Notes: a model not told the origin generated them from the letters alone. 21,988 nucleotides of DNA from JBCCHY01 sp039028495 (GCA_039028495.1 JBCCHY010000015.1:1-21988); one strand, 5' to 3'. Positions 1 to 8,367 are shown, counted from the first letter of the stretch. Translations and numbers: made by a program.

Positions 1-1380
1 AAAGAGACGATTATATCTCCTGGCGATGACCCAGAGCGCGTTAAAGATCTGCAGCCAGAAAAAGATGCTGACCTAAAGGGCAAGAAATCTCCGAAAATCT
101 CACTAAAAAATCCGTTTAAGAAAAAATCTCAGAAGTCAGTTCCTAAACCAGAGCCAAGCACATCAAAGGCCGCCCCAGCTAGACCTAGGCCGGAGACCCC
201 AAAGCCTGACCAAGTGCCAGAACCCAAAGAGCCTGTAGCTGAAAAGCCACCGGAGCCACCATCAGAGCCAGAGACGATTACGAAGCCACCAAAACTAGAA
301 AAAATAGATATCAGCCAAGCACCAGAGGATGCCTTGGATAGGGCAGTCGCTAGCAGCAGACCCGTCAGTAAACTGAGGCCAAAACCTCCGGAGGAACCAG
401 AGAAGCCTACCCTAAAAGGCCCAAAGAAGCACAAAGGTGAAGGCGTCACCTACAGCTACTCACACAACACCGCTGAGCTGCATCACCTACGTAGAGTACG
501 GATGGGGCTGATGCTGACATCACTACTCCTCGCTGCGCTCATAGCTCTAGGTCTGTACATATTTGGCCCCGGTATCTACAAGTCATTTGCTAGCAACCCC
601 AAGCAGACAGTGGCAGACTCAATATCTGCCCTGACGCAGGTAGATTCGATCAGCTATGAACTGAACACTAGCGCTGACTTTGGGCTAGTCAATGCTCGAG
701 TTAACGAAGAGCTGACAGCCACAGGCCGCAGGTTGAACGCGGTCTACACAAAATCAATTACAGCAGACACCGTATCTGTTGATGTAGTTGGCGAGGTGGC
801 GGCTGATGATCCAGGTGGAGCCTATATCAGGATTGATTCTCTAAAATTCAAAAAAGGCACTACTGATTTAGATATCGATACGTCACCCATCACAAATATA
901 TGGTTCAATACAGAGGGTAGTTTAGCTGAGCAGAATATTGTGCTGAGCCTCATAGACCCGGGCATATCTAGCTCAGAGATGAGCCTGTATAGGCAGCTCC
1001 CCTACGCCAGTACGATCGCTGATGCTAAAGTCCAGGCCATCGCTGATACGTACAGCTTATCGAGCTGCAAGGAGCAGCAGATCTCTAACATTGAAGCTGC
1101 TGTCTGCGACGTGTTCGTAAGCACTACTGGCTTGGCCGAGTTACTGAACATCGAAGAGACTAATTTCAGTCCTGCTCACACGAGCTTTGAGCTTTTTACT
1201 GATCGTGATAATAGTCAGATCGTTGAGCTCAGGTATAAGGGCTTAAAGAACCAGAATACTAGCCTGACCTTCACGTCACTGAATGAGGAGAAGCCAGTTA
1301 GCGTACCAACAGGCTCAAGAGACTACCAGGAGCTCGTAGAACTAACCAAAGCGATCGCAGTCCAACTAGAGGCAGAATAG
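1..1380 (+). CDS. Membrane-anchored protein with Pro-rich cytoplasmic region and extracytoplasmic domain (5' partial)
   Basis: The reading frame is open to the left window edge, so the true start lies outside; the first in-frame GTG (214) is only an internal valine. The visible 459 residues hold a basic, proline/lysine/glutamate-rich low-complexity stretch (codons about 20-150), one strong transmembrane helix (about codons 169-190) and a soluble C-terminal domain of about 260 residues with two cysteines (in SSCKEQ and AAVCDV) that could form a disulfide. The order implies a cytoplasmic disordered N-terminus and an exported C-terminus. Its TAG stop is directly followed by the ATG of the ABC exporter, so the two are almost surely co-transcribed and may act together. 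The exported domain resembles the protein at 11251-12108 (see findings). I do not recognise the family; an accessory or substrate-receiving subunit of the exporter is inference only. Confidence 0.75.
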   Translation, partial: KETIISPGDDPERVKDLQPEKDADLKGKKSPKISLKNPFKKKSQKSVPKPEPSTSKAAPARPRPETPKPDQVPEPKEPVAEKPPEPPSEPETITKPPKLEKIDISQAPEDALDRAVASSRPVSKLRPKPPEEPEKPTLKGPKKHKGEGVTYSYSHNTAELHHLRRVRMGLMLTSLLLAALIALGLYIFGPGIYKSFASNPKQTVADSISALTQVDSISYELNTSADFGLVNARVNEELTATGRRLNAVYTKSITADTVSVDVVGEVAADDPGGAYIRIDSLKFKKGTTDLDIDTSPITNIWFNTEGSLAEQNIVLSLIDPGISSSEMSLYRQLPYASTIADAKVQAIADTYSLSSCKEQQISNIEAAVCDVFVSTTGLAELLNIEETNFSPAHTSFELFTDRDNSQIVELRYKGLKNQNTSLTFTSLNEEKPVSVPTGSRDYQELVELTKAIAVQLEAE

Positions 1381-3294
1381 ATGGATGTTCAGCACAAAGT
1401 AGTACATTCGTATGCTAAGCAGGGGCTTTTGTCTGGTGCTAGTGAAGAGTCAATCATCCAGAGCTTGCTGAGTGCACAGTATGAGTACGCTGATATTCTG
1501 CATGCACTGGATACTGCCAATACCGAAATCACCAGCCAGCAATCTCTCGAAGGTACTGATTCCTACAAGCATTGGTTGCGTGGGTACTATCTAAAATCCA
1601 AATGGAGCATTCTAAAGTTGATCCTATTGGACATGATAATCATTGGACTGACTCTGCTGGAGCCCTGGCCACTCAAAATCCTAGCTGATTCAGTCTTTAA
1701 TACCATTCCAGCTCCTGGCTTTTTAGAGCCTTACACTGGTACGTACACACTCCTAGTCATAGTCGCGCTTGCATCAGTAGGACTATTTATCACGACGTCC
1801 ATCGCCGCCTATATCGATGAACGTATCGTCACAAAACTCAAATACAAACTAGATGTACAGATCAAATCAGAGATGTTCAACCACATCATTCGTCTGCCTT
1901 TTTATCACAAAGAGCGCCTGCACAAGGGTGACTACATCAACCGCCTGAACTCTCTGACCGGCGATGTTGGGTCGCTGGTACTTAACTCAACCAGCGCGGT
2001 TATAGAGTCGGTGTTTACGATTATTGGCGTCTTGGTAGTTCTGCTGTTTATAAATTTCAAGCTCACTCTGGTAGGTATAACAGTCATACCGTTTTTGTAC
2101 TTCAGTATCAAATTCTTCGCCCCAAGGATCCAAAAGATTACCGAGCTTTTGCAGAATGTGTACGGACAGATTGCCAATCATGTTCAGGAATCTGTTGAAA
2201 ACGCCGAGACCATCCAGTCTCTTACTAACGAATCCAGCAGGGTTGCAACACTCAAGGAGCTAATGGCTAAGCGTCTGAGAGTTGATTTGCGCTCATTATT
2301 TGTGAGTCGCTCTTTTGGTTTTACAAATAGCCTACTTGTAACACTGGGTACAACGAGCATTATGCTGATCGGTGGGCGTAGCATATTGAACGGCGCAATG
2401 AGCTTTGGTGAGCTATTTATCTTCATCAATTACATGCAGCGACTCTACAATCCAATCGAGCGCCTGACGGGGTCGGTTGCTAATATCAAAAAGCGTCGTG
2501 TTAGTGCCAAACGTGTGTTTGATGTAATCAACGATCACGAGGAGGTCGAGCGCACGGACGAAGGTTTCCCGATGCATGATGTTCGTGGCCAGATAACTTT
2601 CAAAGATGTCAGTATCTCATACGATGACCAGGATGTGCTGCGCTCTATTAACCTGACTATACCAGCCGGTTCAAAAGTAGGCTTTATAGGGCCAAGTGGT
2701 GGTGGCAAGAGCACGCTCCTAAAAACAGTATCGCGTTTCATTCCGCCGACTAGCGGCAGTATCTATATTGATGAGTATGACATATCACAAGCGTCTTTAG
2801 ATAGTTTGCGTAATCACATCACGATCGTTACGCAGCAGCCTCAGCTTTTTTCAGGTACGATTCTGGATAACCTAGTGATTGGTGCGAGGTCTATACCAAA
2901 TAAGCAGCAAATAGCAGCTGCACTGGACGCGGCAAATGCAACCGAGTTCGTCGTGCGTTTGCCCGGCAAGGTTGACGCACACATTGGTGAGTCTGGCTCG
3001 TCACTAAGTGGTGGTCAGAAGCAGCGAATCGCAATCGCCCGCAGCTATCTGAGACCGTCTCCGGTTATGATATTGGACGAACCAACGAGTGCCCTCGATT
3101 CTACATCTGCCAAATTCGTGCGTGATAACTTACGTGGGATAGTCAAGGACTCCACAGTACTCATGATTACCCACAAAAGCAGTATGCTAAAGGCTATGGA
3201 TAGAGTTTACGTCGTGCAGGATGGTACAGTGCGTGACGTGAATGAATTCGGGGGCATAGATGCCTACCTAAATTTCCTAAATTCTCAGGATTAG
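1381..3294 (+). CDS. Type I ABC exporter (fused transmembrane and ATPase domains)
   Basis: This 637-aa half-transporter should work as a homodimer in the cytoplasmic membrane, using ATP to export a lipid, peptide or protein. A roughly 70-residue helical N-terminal extension comes first, then a six-helix membrane domain (about 75-350) and an ATPase domain (about 400-637). Walker A is G437-PSGGGKST-445, the signature LSGGQKQ is at 542-548, Walker B with the catalytic glutamate is VMILDE at 562-567 followed by the D-loop SALDS, and the H-loop histidine is H598. All catalytic motifs are intact. There is no C39 peptidase domain, so it does not look like a leader-cleaving bacteriocin exporter. The ATG follows the previous stop with no gap and there is no clear Shine-Dalgarno, suggesting translational coupling. 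The two signal-less giant proteins downstream are candidate cargo (inference); a lipid flippase role is the main alternative. Confidence 0.95.
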   Translation: MDVQHKVVHSYAKQGLLSGASEESIIQSLLSAQYEYADILHALDTANTEITSQQSLEGTDSYKHWLRGYYLKSKWSILKLILLDMIIIGLTLLEPWPLKILADSVFNTIPAPGFLEPYTGTYTLLVIVALASVGLFITTSIAAYIDERIVTKLKYKLDVQIKSEMFNHIIRLPFYHKERLHKGDYINRLNSLTGDVGSLVLNSTSAVIESVFTIIGVLVVLLFINFKLTLVGITVIPFLYFSIKFFAPRIQKITELLQNVYGQIANHVQESVENAETIQSLTNESSRVATLKELMAKRLRVDLRSLFVSRSFGFTNSLLVTLGTTSIMLIGGRSILNGAMSFGELFIFINYMQRLYNPIERLTGSVANIKKRRVSAKRVFDVINDHEEVERTDEGFPMHDVRGQITFKDVSISYDDQDVLRSINLTIPAGSKVGFIGPSGGGKSTLLKTVSRFIPPTSGSIYIDEYDISQASLDSLRNHITIVTQQPQLFSGTILDNLVIGARSIPNKQQIAAALDAANATEFVVRLPGKVDAHIGESGSSLSGGQKQRIAIARSYLRPSPVMILDEPTSALDSTSAKFVRDNLRGIVKDSTVLMITHKSSMLKAMDRVYVVQDGTVRDVNEFGGIDAYLNFLNSQD

Positions 3295-3296
3295 TG

Positions 3297-3343
3297 CCAC
3301 CCCATCACCAAACATCTTGGTGTTAGCTTCGTGATTGGGGTGG
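3297..3343 (+). terminator. Hairpin after ABC exporter, weak or attenuator-like terminator
   Basis: Arms 3297-3308 and 3331-3343 pair almost perfectly with one bulged base. A second six-pair hairpin (3306-3311 with 3317-3322) overlaps the left arm, so the two cannot form together. No U-tract follows, so intrinsic termination is uncertain. It separates the exporter operon from the promoter at 3351. Confidence 0.45.
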
Positions 3344-3350
3344 TGTCCTC

Positions 3351-3379
3351 TTGACAAAGAAGTTATGTTTTTCTAAAAT
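3351..3379 (+). promoter_or_regulatory. Sigma70-type promoter for the two giant-protein genes
   Basis: A consensus -35 TTGACA (3351-3356), a 17-nt spacer and a -10 TAAAAT (3374-3379) lie upstream of the 702-aa gene. The expected transcript has a leader of about 40 nt carrying AAAAGGA (3409-3415), nine bases before the ATG. It is the best promoter in the left part, so this two-gene operon is probably well expressed independently of the exporter. Confidence 0.75.
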
Positions 3380-3424
3380 TTATGACATAGCTCAAAACAA
3401 AAATATACAAAAGGATTCTCGCAT

Positions 3425-5533
3425 ATGGTACATATACCAGATCCAGATGCAGTAGCACGCTTACTTCATGCGCAAAACGCTATAAACACAGGCACTACTG
3501 GCGGCATAGCCCACGGCCAAGCAGTTATTAACAATAGTCATCCGGCATCAAAACCTGCTACCACCAGTCAGCCAAAAAAAGTACATGTAGTCGATGTTGA
3601 CGCAGTCCACAAACTCCACGCCACTCAGGATGTTATCAACACAGGGGCCGCTGCAACCCATGAAGAAGCGCAAGCAATCCTTGATGCTCCGCCAACTGGT
3701 GGAGGCATGGGTGCTGATACTTCGGCTGGAGGTAGTACTCCTACTGGACCAGTTTCGCCAGAACCATCAAATGGGCCACACATCGTAGATAGTGATGCTG
3801 TGCATAGACTCCACGCTACCCAAGATGTTATTAACACTGGGGTCGCCGACAGCCATGAAGAGGCAAGAGTAATCCTCGCCCAGCAAGGTGGTGGTAAGGG
3901 CGGTGCTGACATTAGTGGTGGTATGGGAGCCTCGGATCCACTACCTTCATCAACGCAGCCATCTGAAGGTGGCGCACACGTGGTGGATGTAAATGCTGTA
4001 GGGACCCTGCATGCAACTCAAGATTTGATAAATCGAGGTGTAGCGTCTAGCCATGAAGAAGCACTAGCTATTTTAAGTCAACCAGGCGGTAAAGGCGGTG
4101 CTGGCACAACCGGCGGTATGGGTGCTGCTGTAGAAACACCTGCTGCTCCTGCAAGTGTTGTAGCTCCAGTAGGCTCTGCCGAGACCGTGAATCCTGTCGA
4201 TCCAAACGCAGCCGCTGAAACTCTCAGGCTAAATGAAATCATTAACACAGGTGCAGCCGATAATTACGATGAAGCTAGAGAAATACTGGCCGGCCAATCT
4301 GGTGGTCGTGGTGATGCTGGAGGTAGAGGTGCCGCTGGTGTTCTGTTCGACCCAGCTGACGATCTCTCAGGTGTCGCCCCAGCAGTTAACTCCAGTGATG
4401 CTCAGGCTGTTGACGTAGATGCTGTTCGTAGACTCCACGCCACTCAGGATGTTATCAACACAGGGGCCGCTGCAACCCATGAAGAAGCGCAAGCAATCCT
4501 TGATGCTCCGCCAACTGGTGGAGGCATGGGTGCTGATACTTCGGCTGGAGGCAGTACTCCTACTGGACCAGTTTCGCCAGAACCATCAAATGGGCCACAC
4601 ATCGTCGACTCAGACGCTGTCAACAGACTGCATGAAACCCAGGATGTACTTAACGCGGGCATTGCAGTAGATTCGCATGAAGATGCCAGAGATTTCTTGG
4701 ACGGATCTCGTGAAATGGGTGGCCCTGATGGCGTTAACGCTTCTGCTCTTGGTGCTGGTCTGGGCCCCACTCTTGATGGTATTGAGACTGCTGGCTTTAT
4801 GCCAACTCCAGAAATTGCCGCCAGTTTAAAACGTATGAAGAATGGTCTGGCTTCACCAGATGTCATTTTAGAGTCGATAGCTATGGACACTAGTATGAGC
4901 CCTGATGAAAGAGTGGTAGCTGCAGCTGCTGTGATTAACAGTGCAGAGAACAATCAGCTACTTAGCACAGCTCAGGCAGAGAACATGAGATCGTCCTATG
5001 GCTATCTGGCCCATGGCAACGTAGACACGGCAAGCTACGGGGTGGACATGTCGCCTCCAACATCCGACACGGTGTTTAATGAGTCGGCAATTATCAGCCC
5101 GGAAGACAGTAGAGCTGGACTCAATCAGGCAGAACCATCTCTGACTAGCCTGACAGCCTCTGGGTCTCTATCTGTTGATGTTAATGACGGACAAGGCATG
5201 ATCCAGACCATCAAAGAACTATATGGTGGTCGTATCTCAGATGAAAAAGCTCTAAGCGTTGTCAGAAAGCTTAGCGGCAGTTCAGATAAATACCAGGGTA
5301 CCTACCTCATGGATGATGGACTTCTTGGTCATTCAACGTCCGGAAACTTTGAAATCACCGATGATATGCTCGCCGATATTGAATCCGCAGCTGGGATGCA
5401 GGTCCCAGGAGTTGCCGACGAGACAATTGATGCGACGGGTCGCTCCCCGGCTGCTAGTGGATTGTTCTCGAGCGGTGGTGGCACAGGAACAAGTGTAGAC
5501 CACCAAGCCGACATTGATAGGATCGGCGCCTGA
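3425..5533 (+). CDS. Large repeat protein with seven short helical repeats and a shared C-terminal domain
   Basis: This 702-aa protein has no signal peptide, TM helix or recognised domain. Residues about 5-428 hold seven copies of a roughly 33-residue unit starting near residues 6, 56, 121, 187, 258, 329 and 394; the core reads V-D-x-(D/N)-A-V-x-x-L-H-A-T-Q-D-V-I-N-T-G, then (S/T)-H-E-E-A-x-x-I-L, probably a helical hairpin. Units are joined by flexible Gly/Ser/Pro linkers rich in GGxGGA and GGMGA. Residues about 442-668 form a domain shared with the C-terminus of the next gene (short matches RMKNGLASPDVI, AAVINSAENN, YQGTYLMDDGLLG). The ATG at 3425 has AAAAGGA nine bases upstream. The next gene begins 14 bp after the TGA stop. 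Secretion by the upstream ABC exporter and a surface, adhesive or scaffold role are inferences; no function can be read directly. Confidence 0.9.
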   Translation: MVHIPDPDAVARLLHAQNAINTGTTGGIAHGQAVINNSHPASKPATTSQPKKVHVVDVDAVHKLHATQDVINTGAAATHEEAQAILDAPPTGGGMGADTSAGGSTPTGPVSPEPSNGPHIVDSDAVHRLHATQDVINTGVADSHEEARVILAQQGGGKGGADISGGMGASDPLPSSTQPSEGGAHVVDVNAVGTLHATQDLINRGVASSHEEALAILSQPGGKGGAGTTGGMGAAVETPAAPASVVAPVGSAETVNPVDPNAAAETLRLNEIINTGAADNYDEAREILAGQSGGRGDAGGRGAAGVLFDPADDLSGVAPAVNSSDAQAVDVDAVRRLHATQDVINTGAAATHEEAQAILDAPPTGGGMGADTSAGGSTPTGPVSPEPSNGPHIVDSDAVNRLHETQDVLNAGIAVDSHEDARDFLDGSREMGGPDGVNASALGAGLGPTLDGIETAGFMPTPEIAASLKRMKNGLASPDVILESIAMDTSMSPDERVVAAAAVINSAENNQLLSTAQAENMRSSYGYLAHGNVDTASYGVDMSPPTSDTVFNESAIISPEDSRAGLNQAEPSLTSLTASGSLSVDVNDGQGMIQTIKELYGGRISDEKALSVVRKLSGSSDKYQGTYLMDDGLLGHSTSGNFEITDDMLADIESAAGMQVPGVADETIDATGRSPAASGLFSSGGGTGTSVDHQADIDRIGA
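3613..3786 (+). repeat. Intragenic direct repeat, copy 1 (174 bp)
   Basis: It matches 4432-4605 with a single mismatch (3733 T against 4552 C, a silent glycine-codon change). The copies are offset by 819 bp, an exact multiple of three, and cover repeat unit 2 plus its Gly-rich linker up to the start of unit 3. Such DNA identity amid otherwise diverged units implies a recent duplication or gene conversion. Confidence 0.95.
4432..4605 (+). repeat. Intragenic direct repeat, copy 2 (174 bp)
   Basis: This is the second copy of the block at 3613-3786, in the same frame, covering repeat unit 6, its linker and the first bases of unit 7. Recombination between the copies would remove 819 bp (273 residues, four repeat units) without breaking the reading frame. 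Confidence 0.95.
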
Positions 5534-5539
5534 AAGGGG
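5534..5539 (+). promoter_or_regulatory. Ribosome binding site of the M23 protein gene
   Basis: AAGGGG lies eight bases before the ATG at 5548 and directly after the previous TGA. The ATG at 5542 is followed at once by TAA, so 5548 is the only sensible start. Confidence 0.7.
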
Positions 5540-5547
5540 TAATGTAA

Positions 5548-8289
5548 ATGGCCTACGGATTTGGCTCAACACCTAGCACCTCAGATCTATTGGGTGACAA
5601 GTCCATGGACGACTACGTCGCTGCAGGAGACTACTATGTAGATGGCAAACATCAGGCCACACAGGTTGCAAAAGGTACCCAGACAGACTACAAGCACATA
5701 CATTCTGGTTTAACATCAGGTGGAAAGCCAGTCGTGCAGCCGATCAAAGTAAAAGAGCCGGTTGCAGCTCCGGAAGCCGATGACGCTGATGGTGGATTTT
5801 TCCCTGCTACCACTATAGACCCACCAGTAGACATTAATGCAGCCTACAGCAATCATATCGAGCTAGGTAAAGCGATAGAGGCTGGCGAAATCACGCTTGA
5901 ACAAGCTTTAACCCATAGCTCGGTGGCTCACTCAAAATTCAGTGGTTCTCGTAAAAAATACCTAGAGAAAGTAGCCTCAGGAAGCATAGTCGCAGATACT
6001 AGAACGAACGGACCGAGTACAACACTCAAAGACGGCACCGTAGTTACAAAAACAAAACAAGAACTACTAGACGATATAACCAGCGCGCCTAGTGCCCAGG
6101 CTAGAGCAGATGCTGAGCGTGTAGCACTTGAGACACTTGAACTAAGAGGCTTCTCCGAGGCTGATTTCGCTGCAGTAACTACAGTAGCTAATAATAGTGG
6201 CGGTTCATACCAAAACCCTACCTACGCAGCCAAAAGTAACCTAGACCACGTACAGGCATTACCACCAGAGAACTATGAGACACTACTGGACAATACCACT
6301 CTAGATATTGGCGGGAAGCTTAACGCCAGAGAAGACTATGTCGCTGGCAAGGTAGCAACTGGAGAGATGACAGAGGCTGATGCAGCCGAATATATTGCAG
6401 CTCAGTATGTAGCAGATGAGAGGCAAGACGGCTCTCAGAGATTTACTGATTTTACACCGGCAGCTGAGCCGTCAAATCAGCATGGTGTAGTCGTTGAAAG
6501 TCTTAGCGCTCAGGGGTTAGTAGATAGCTTAACTAATGGTGATATTAATCTCAGTGCGGCTATTAACGAAGCAGAACGTCAGGGGCTAGGAGAATCATTC
6601 ATAGACCAGCTGACGTCTATTGGCGACGACGCGTATGTGTTCTCTCGACCCGCTGATACTGCAGAATCAGGAGATGGAGCCACTCCAGCAGAACTAGTAT
6701 CGTTTGACACTGAGACCGAGACACCAACGGAGCTAGAAGTGGATATAACTCATGAAGAAGACGCTCCAGGGATGGGCGGTGACAGTGGTAGCGCCGTGCA
6801 CATCGACGGCAACGAATATACGCTCCTCGGCAAAGACAGTTTAGGCAGAGAGGTAGTAGAAGATTCTGACGGAGCAAAGTATATTTTCAACCCAGATTCA
6901 TATCATTTAGTACCCGTACCTTCGTTTGGCGAAGATCCAGTAGATGGTCTCCTGGGTATTGATCCAGGACCGGCTACAATTGTTAGCTTTGATCCTGAGC
7001 AAAATCCAGGAGGGTACCAGGGGCACATATTACCTGTCCAGGGGATAGACGACGATGAGGTGGTATCGCCACATGGGCCACGAATACATCCGATAACAGG
7101 CGAGGCGGGTAAGTTGCATAAAGGTATAGATATATCTGGCGGCCCTGCTGTACTTGGCGCACCGGTTTTGGCAACTATGGAAGGAGAAATAGTACACGTA
7201 GCATACGACTATGATGAAGAAAGAGGTACAGGGTATGGTCATCACATAGTCATCAGGCACCCTAACGGACAGCATGGTGTGTATTCGCATTTACAAGATA
7301 AGGGTGATGTAGAAGAAGGAGATTTTGTCGTACAAAGACAGCAGATAGGCAGACTTGGTAATTCTGGTGGCTCCACAGGTCCACACTTAGACTGGGAGCT
7401 ACGAGAAGGGGGCGGAAACATGGAGTCCGGACTGTACGATGAAATGTTTGGTACGCCAATTGACCCTGCTACCGAAATACCGAGCCTATTCGATGGTGAA
7501 CCGGGTGTGGCCGAAGCACTAGGTGGTGGTTTGTCGCTGACGCTTGATGGACTAGATACGGCTACTTTCGAGCCAGATGCGGAATTGGCCGCTGATATTT
7601 CCAGAATGAAGAGTGGCCTGGCATCACCAGATGTGATTATCGAGAAGCTAGCGCTGCGCGACGACCTAGACGAAGCTACTCTAGCTCGCGCAACAGCAGC
7701 TGTTATAAACAGCGCGGAGAATAACGGTATAGTGCAGGCTGTACAGGCTGATAGGATGAGATCTACGTATGGACATCTTCGAGCTGAGCGACTTGGTTCG
7801 GGCGCTCATAAAGCCAGCTACACTGTAAGCATGCCTCCACCAAGCTCTGAAGGAGTCTTCAATGATTCAGTTGTGGTGCACCCATCGTCTGATCCTGAAA
7901 AGCTTACGGTAACGTCGGGCACGAGTATGGATAGTTTGGGCTTTGGAGCATCGGTGGCCGTTAAGGCAGGTCAAGGCTTGGAGCAAATGATACAGAGCCT
8001 CTATAGTGGCAGGATCTCAGCAGAAAAAGCAGCCAGTATCGCCCGTGCTATTAGTAATAACGAGTATCAGGGTACGTACAAGATGGACGATGGCCTCCTG
8101 GGTATCTCAGAGTCAGGCAAGTTTGAAGTAACAGACGACATGCTGCGTGACATTCAGAATGCAGCTGGTCAAGAGATTACTCACCTAGGATATGCGCGGG
8201 CAACCAGCAATTCCGTACAGGATTTGTTCGCCGGTACAAAGTACGAGGGTGATCATGATGCTCTATCTGCAATGCCAAGAACATTTTAA
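5548..8289 (+). CDS. Giant signal-less protein with M23 (LytM-type) endopeptidase domain and the shared C-terminal domain
   Basis: This 913-aa protein lacks a signal peptide and TM helices. Residues 1-500 are mostly acidic, partly low complexity and unassigned. Residues about 505-625 match the M23 zinc endopeptidase fold that cuts peptidoglycan peptide bridges: SPHGPRIHP (507-515), the zinc pair H524-K-G-I-D528, YSH581 and GPH613-L-D615. In lysostaphin/LytM the last motif is HxH; here the second, zinc-binding histidine is Asp615. Residues about 658-888 are homologous to the C-terminal domain of the preceding protein (RMKSGLASPDVI, AAVINSAENN, YQGTYKMDDGLLG). It follows that gene by 14 bp in the same operon. 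A secreted wall hydrolase aimed at a host or neighbour, or at the cell's own wall, is likely if active; the export route is unknown, and the ABC exporter upstream is the obvious candidate. If the Asp is not tolerated it could be a non-catalytic wall-binding protein. Confidence 0.9.
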   Translation: MAYGFGSTPSTSDLLGDKSMDDYVAAGDYYVDGKHQATQVAKGTQTDYKHIHSGLTSGGKPVVQPIKVKEPVAAPEADDADGGFFPATTIDPPVDINAAYSNHIELGKAIEAGEITLEQALTHSSVAHSKFSGSRKKYLEKVASGSIVADTRTNGPSTTLKDGTVVTKTKQELLDDITSAPSAQARADAERVALETLELRGFSEADFAAVTTVANNSGGSYQNPTYAAKSNLDHVQALPPENYETLLDNTTLDIGGKLNAREDYVAGKVATGEMTEADAAEYIAAQYVADERQDGSQRFTDFTPAAEPSNQHGVVVESLSAQGLVDSLTNGDINLSAAINEAERQGLGESFIDQLTSIGDDAYVFSRPADTAESGDGATPAELVSFDTETETPTELEVDITHEEDAPGMGGDSGSAVHIDGNEYTLLGKDSLGREVVEDSDGAKYIFNPDSYHLVPVPSFGEDPVDGLLGIDPGPATIVSFDPEQNPGGYQGHILPVQGIDDDEVVSPHGPRIHPITGEAGKLHKGIDISGGPAVLGAPVLATMEGEIVHVAYDYDEERGTGYGHHIVIRHPNGQHGVYSHLQDKGDVEEGDFVVQRQQIGRLGNSGGSTGPHLDWELREGGGNMESGLYDEMFGTPIDPATEIPSLFDGEPGVAEALGGGLSLTLDGLDTATFEPDAELAADISRMKSGLASPDVIIEKLALRDDLDEATLARATAAVINSAENNGIVQAVQADRMRSTYGHLRAERLGSGAHKASYTVSMPPPSSEGVFNDSVVVHPSSDPEKLTVTSGTSMDSLGFGASVAVKAGQGLEQMIQSLYSGRISAEKAASIARAISNNEYQGTYKMDDGLLGISESGKFEVTDDMLRDIQNAAGQEITHLGYARATSNSVQDLFAGTKYEGDHDALSAMPRTF

Positions 8290-8309
8290 ATAGTCTCTTT
8301 TACTGCTGT

Positions 8310-8349
8310 TTGCTAAACTTTAGACCTGGTGGTCGTCATCGATCATGAC
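8310..8349 (+). repeat. 40-bp direct repeat upstream of tRNA-Ala, copy 1
   Basis: This is a perfect 40-base match to 8439-8478 (offset 129 bp). The unit begins TTGCTAAAC and ends CATCGATCATGAC, which contains short GTCAT/ATGAC arms. It lies 20 bp after the M23 gene stop. Function unknown. Confidence 0.9.
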
Positions 8350-8367
8350 TCTAGACTAATTGGGGGT

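Noticed and set aside
3440..4711. CRISPR-like or RTX (calcium-binding) repeats
   Set aside because: The repeats are coding, unequal in spacing and diverged in DNA, so not CRISPR. The Gly-rich linkers lack the GGxGxDxUx nonapeptide pattern of RTX.
3625..4953. Long antisense frames opposite the repeat protein
   Set aside because: They mirror the repeats of the plus-strand gene, lack ribosome sites and contain only Ser/Pro/Ala-rich shadow sequence.
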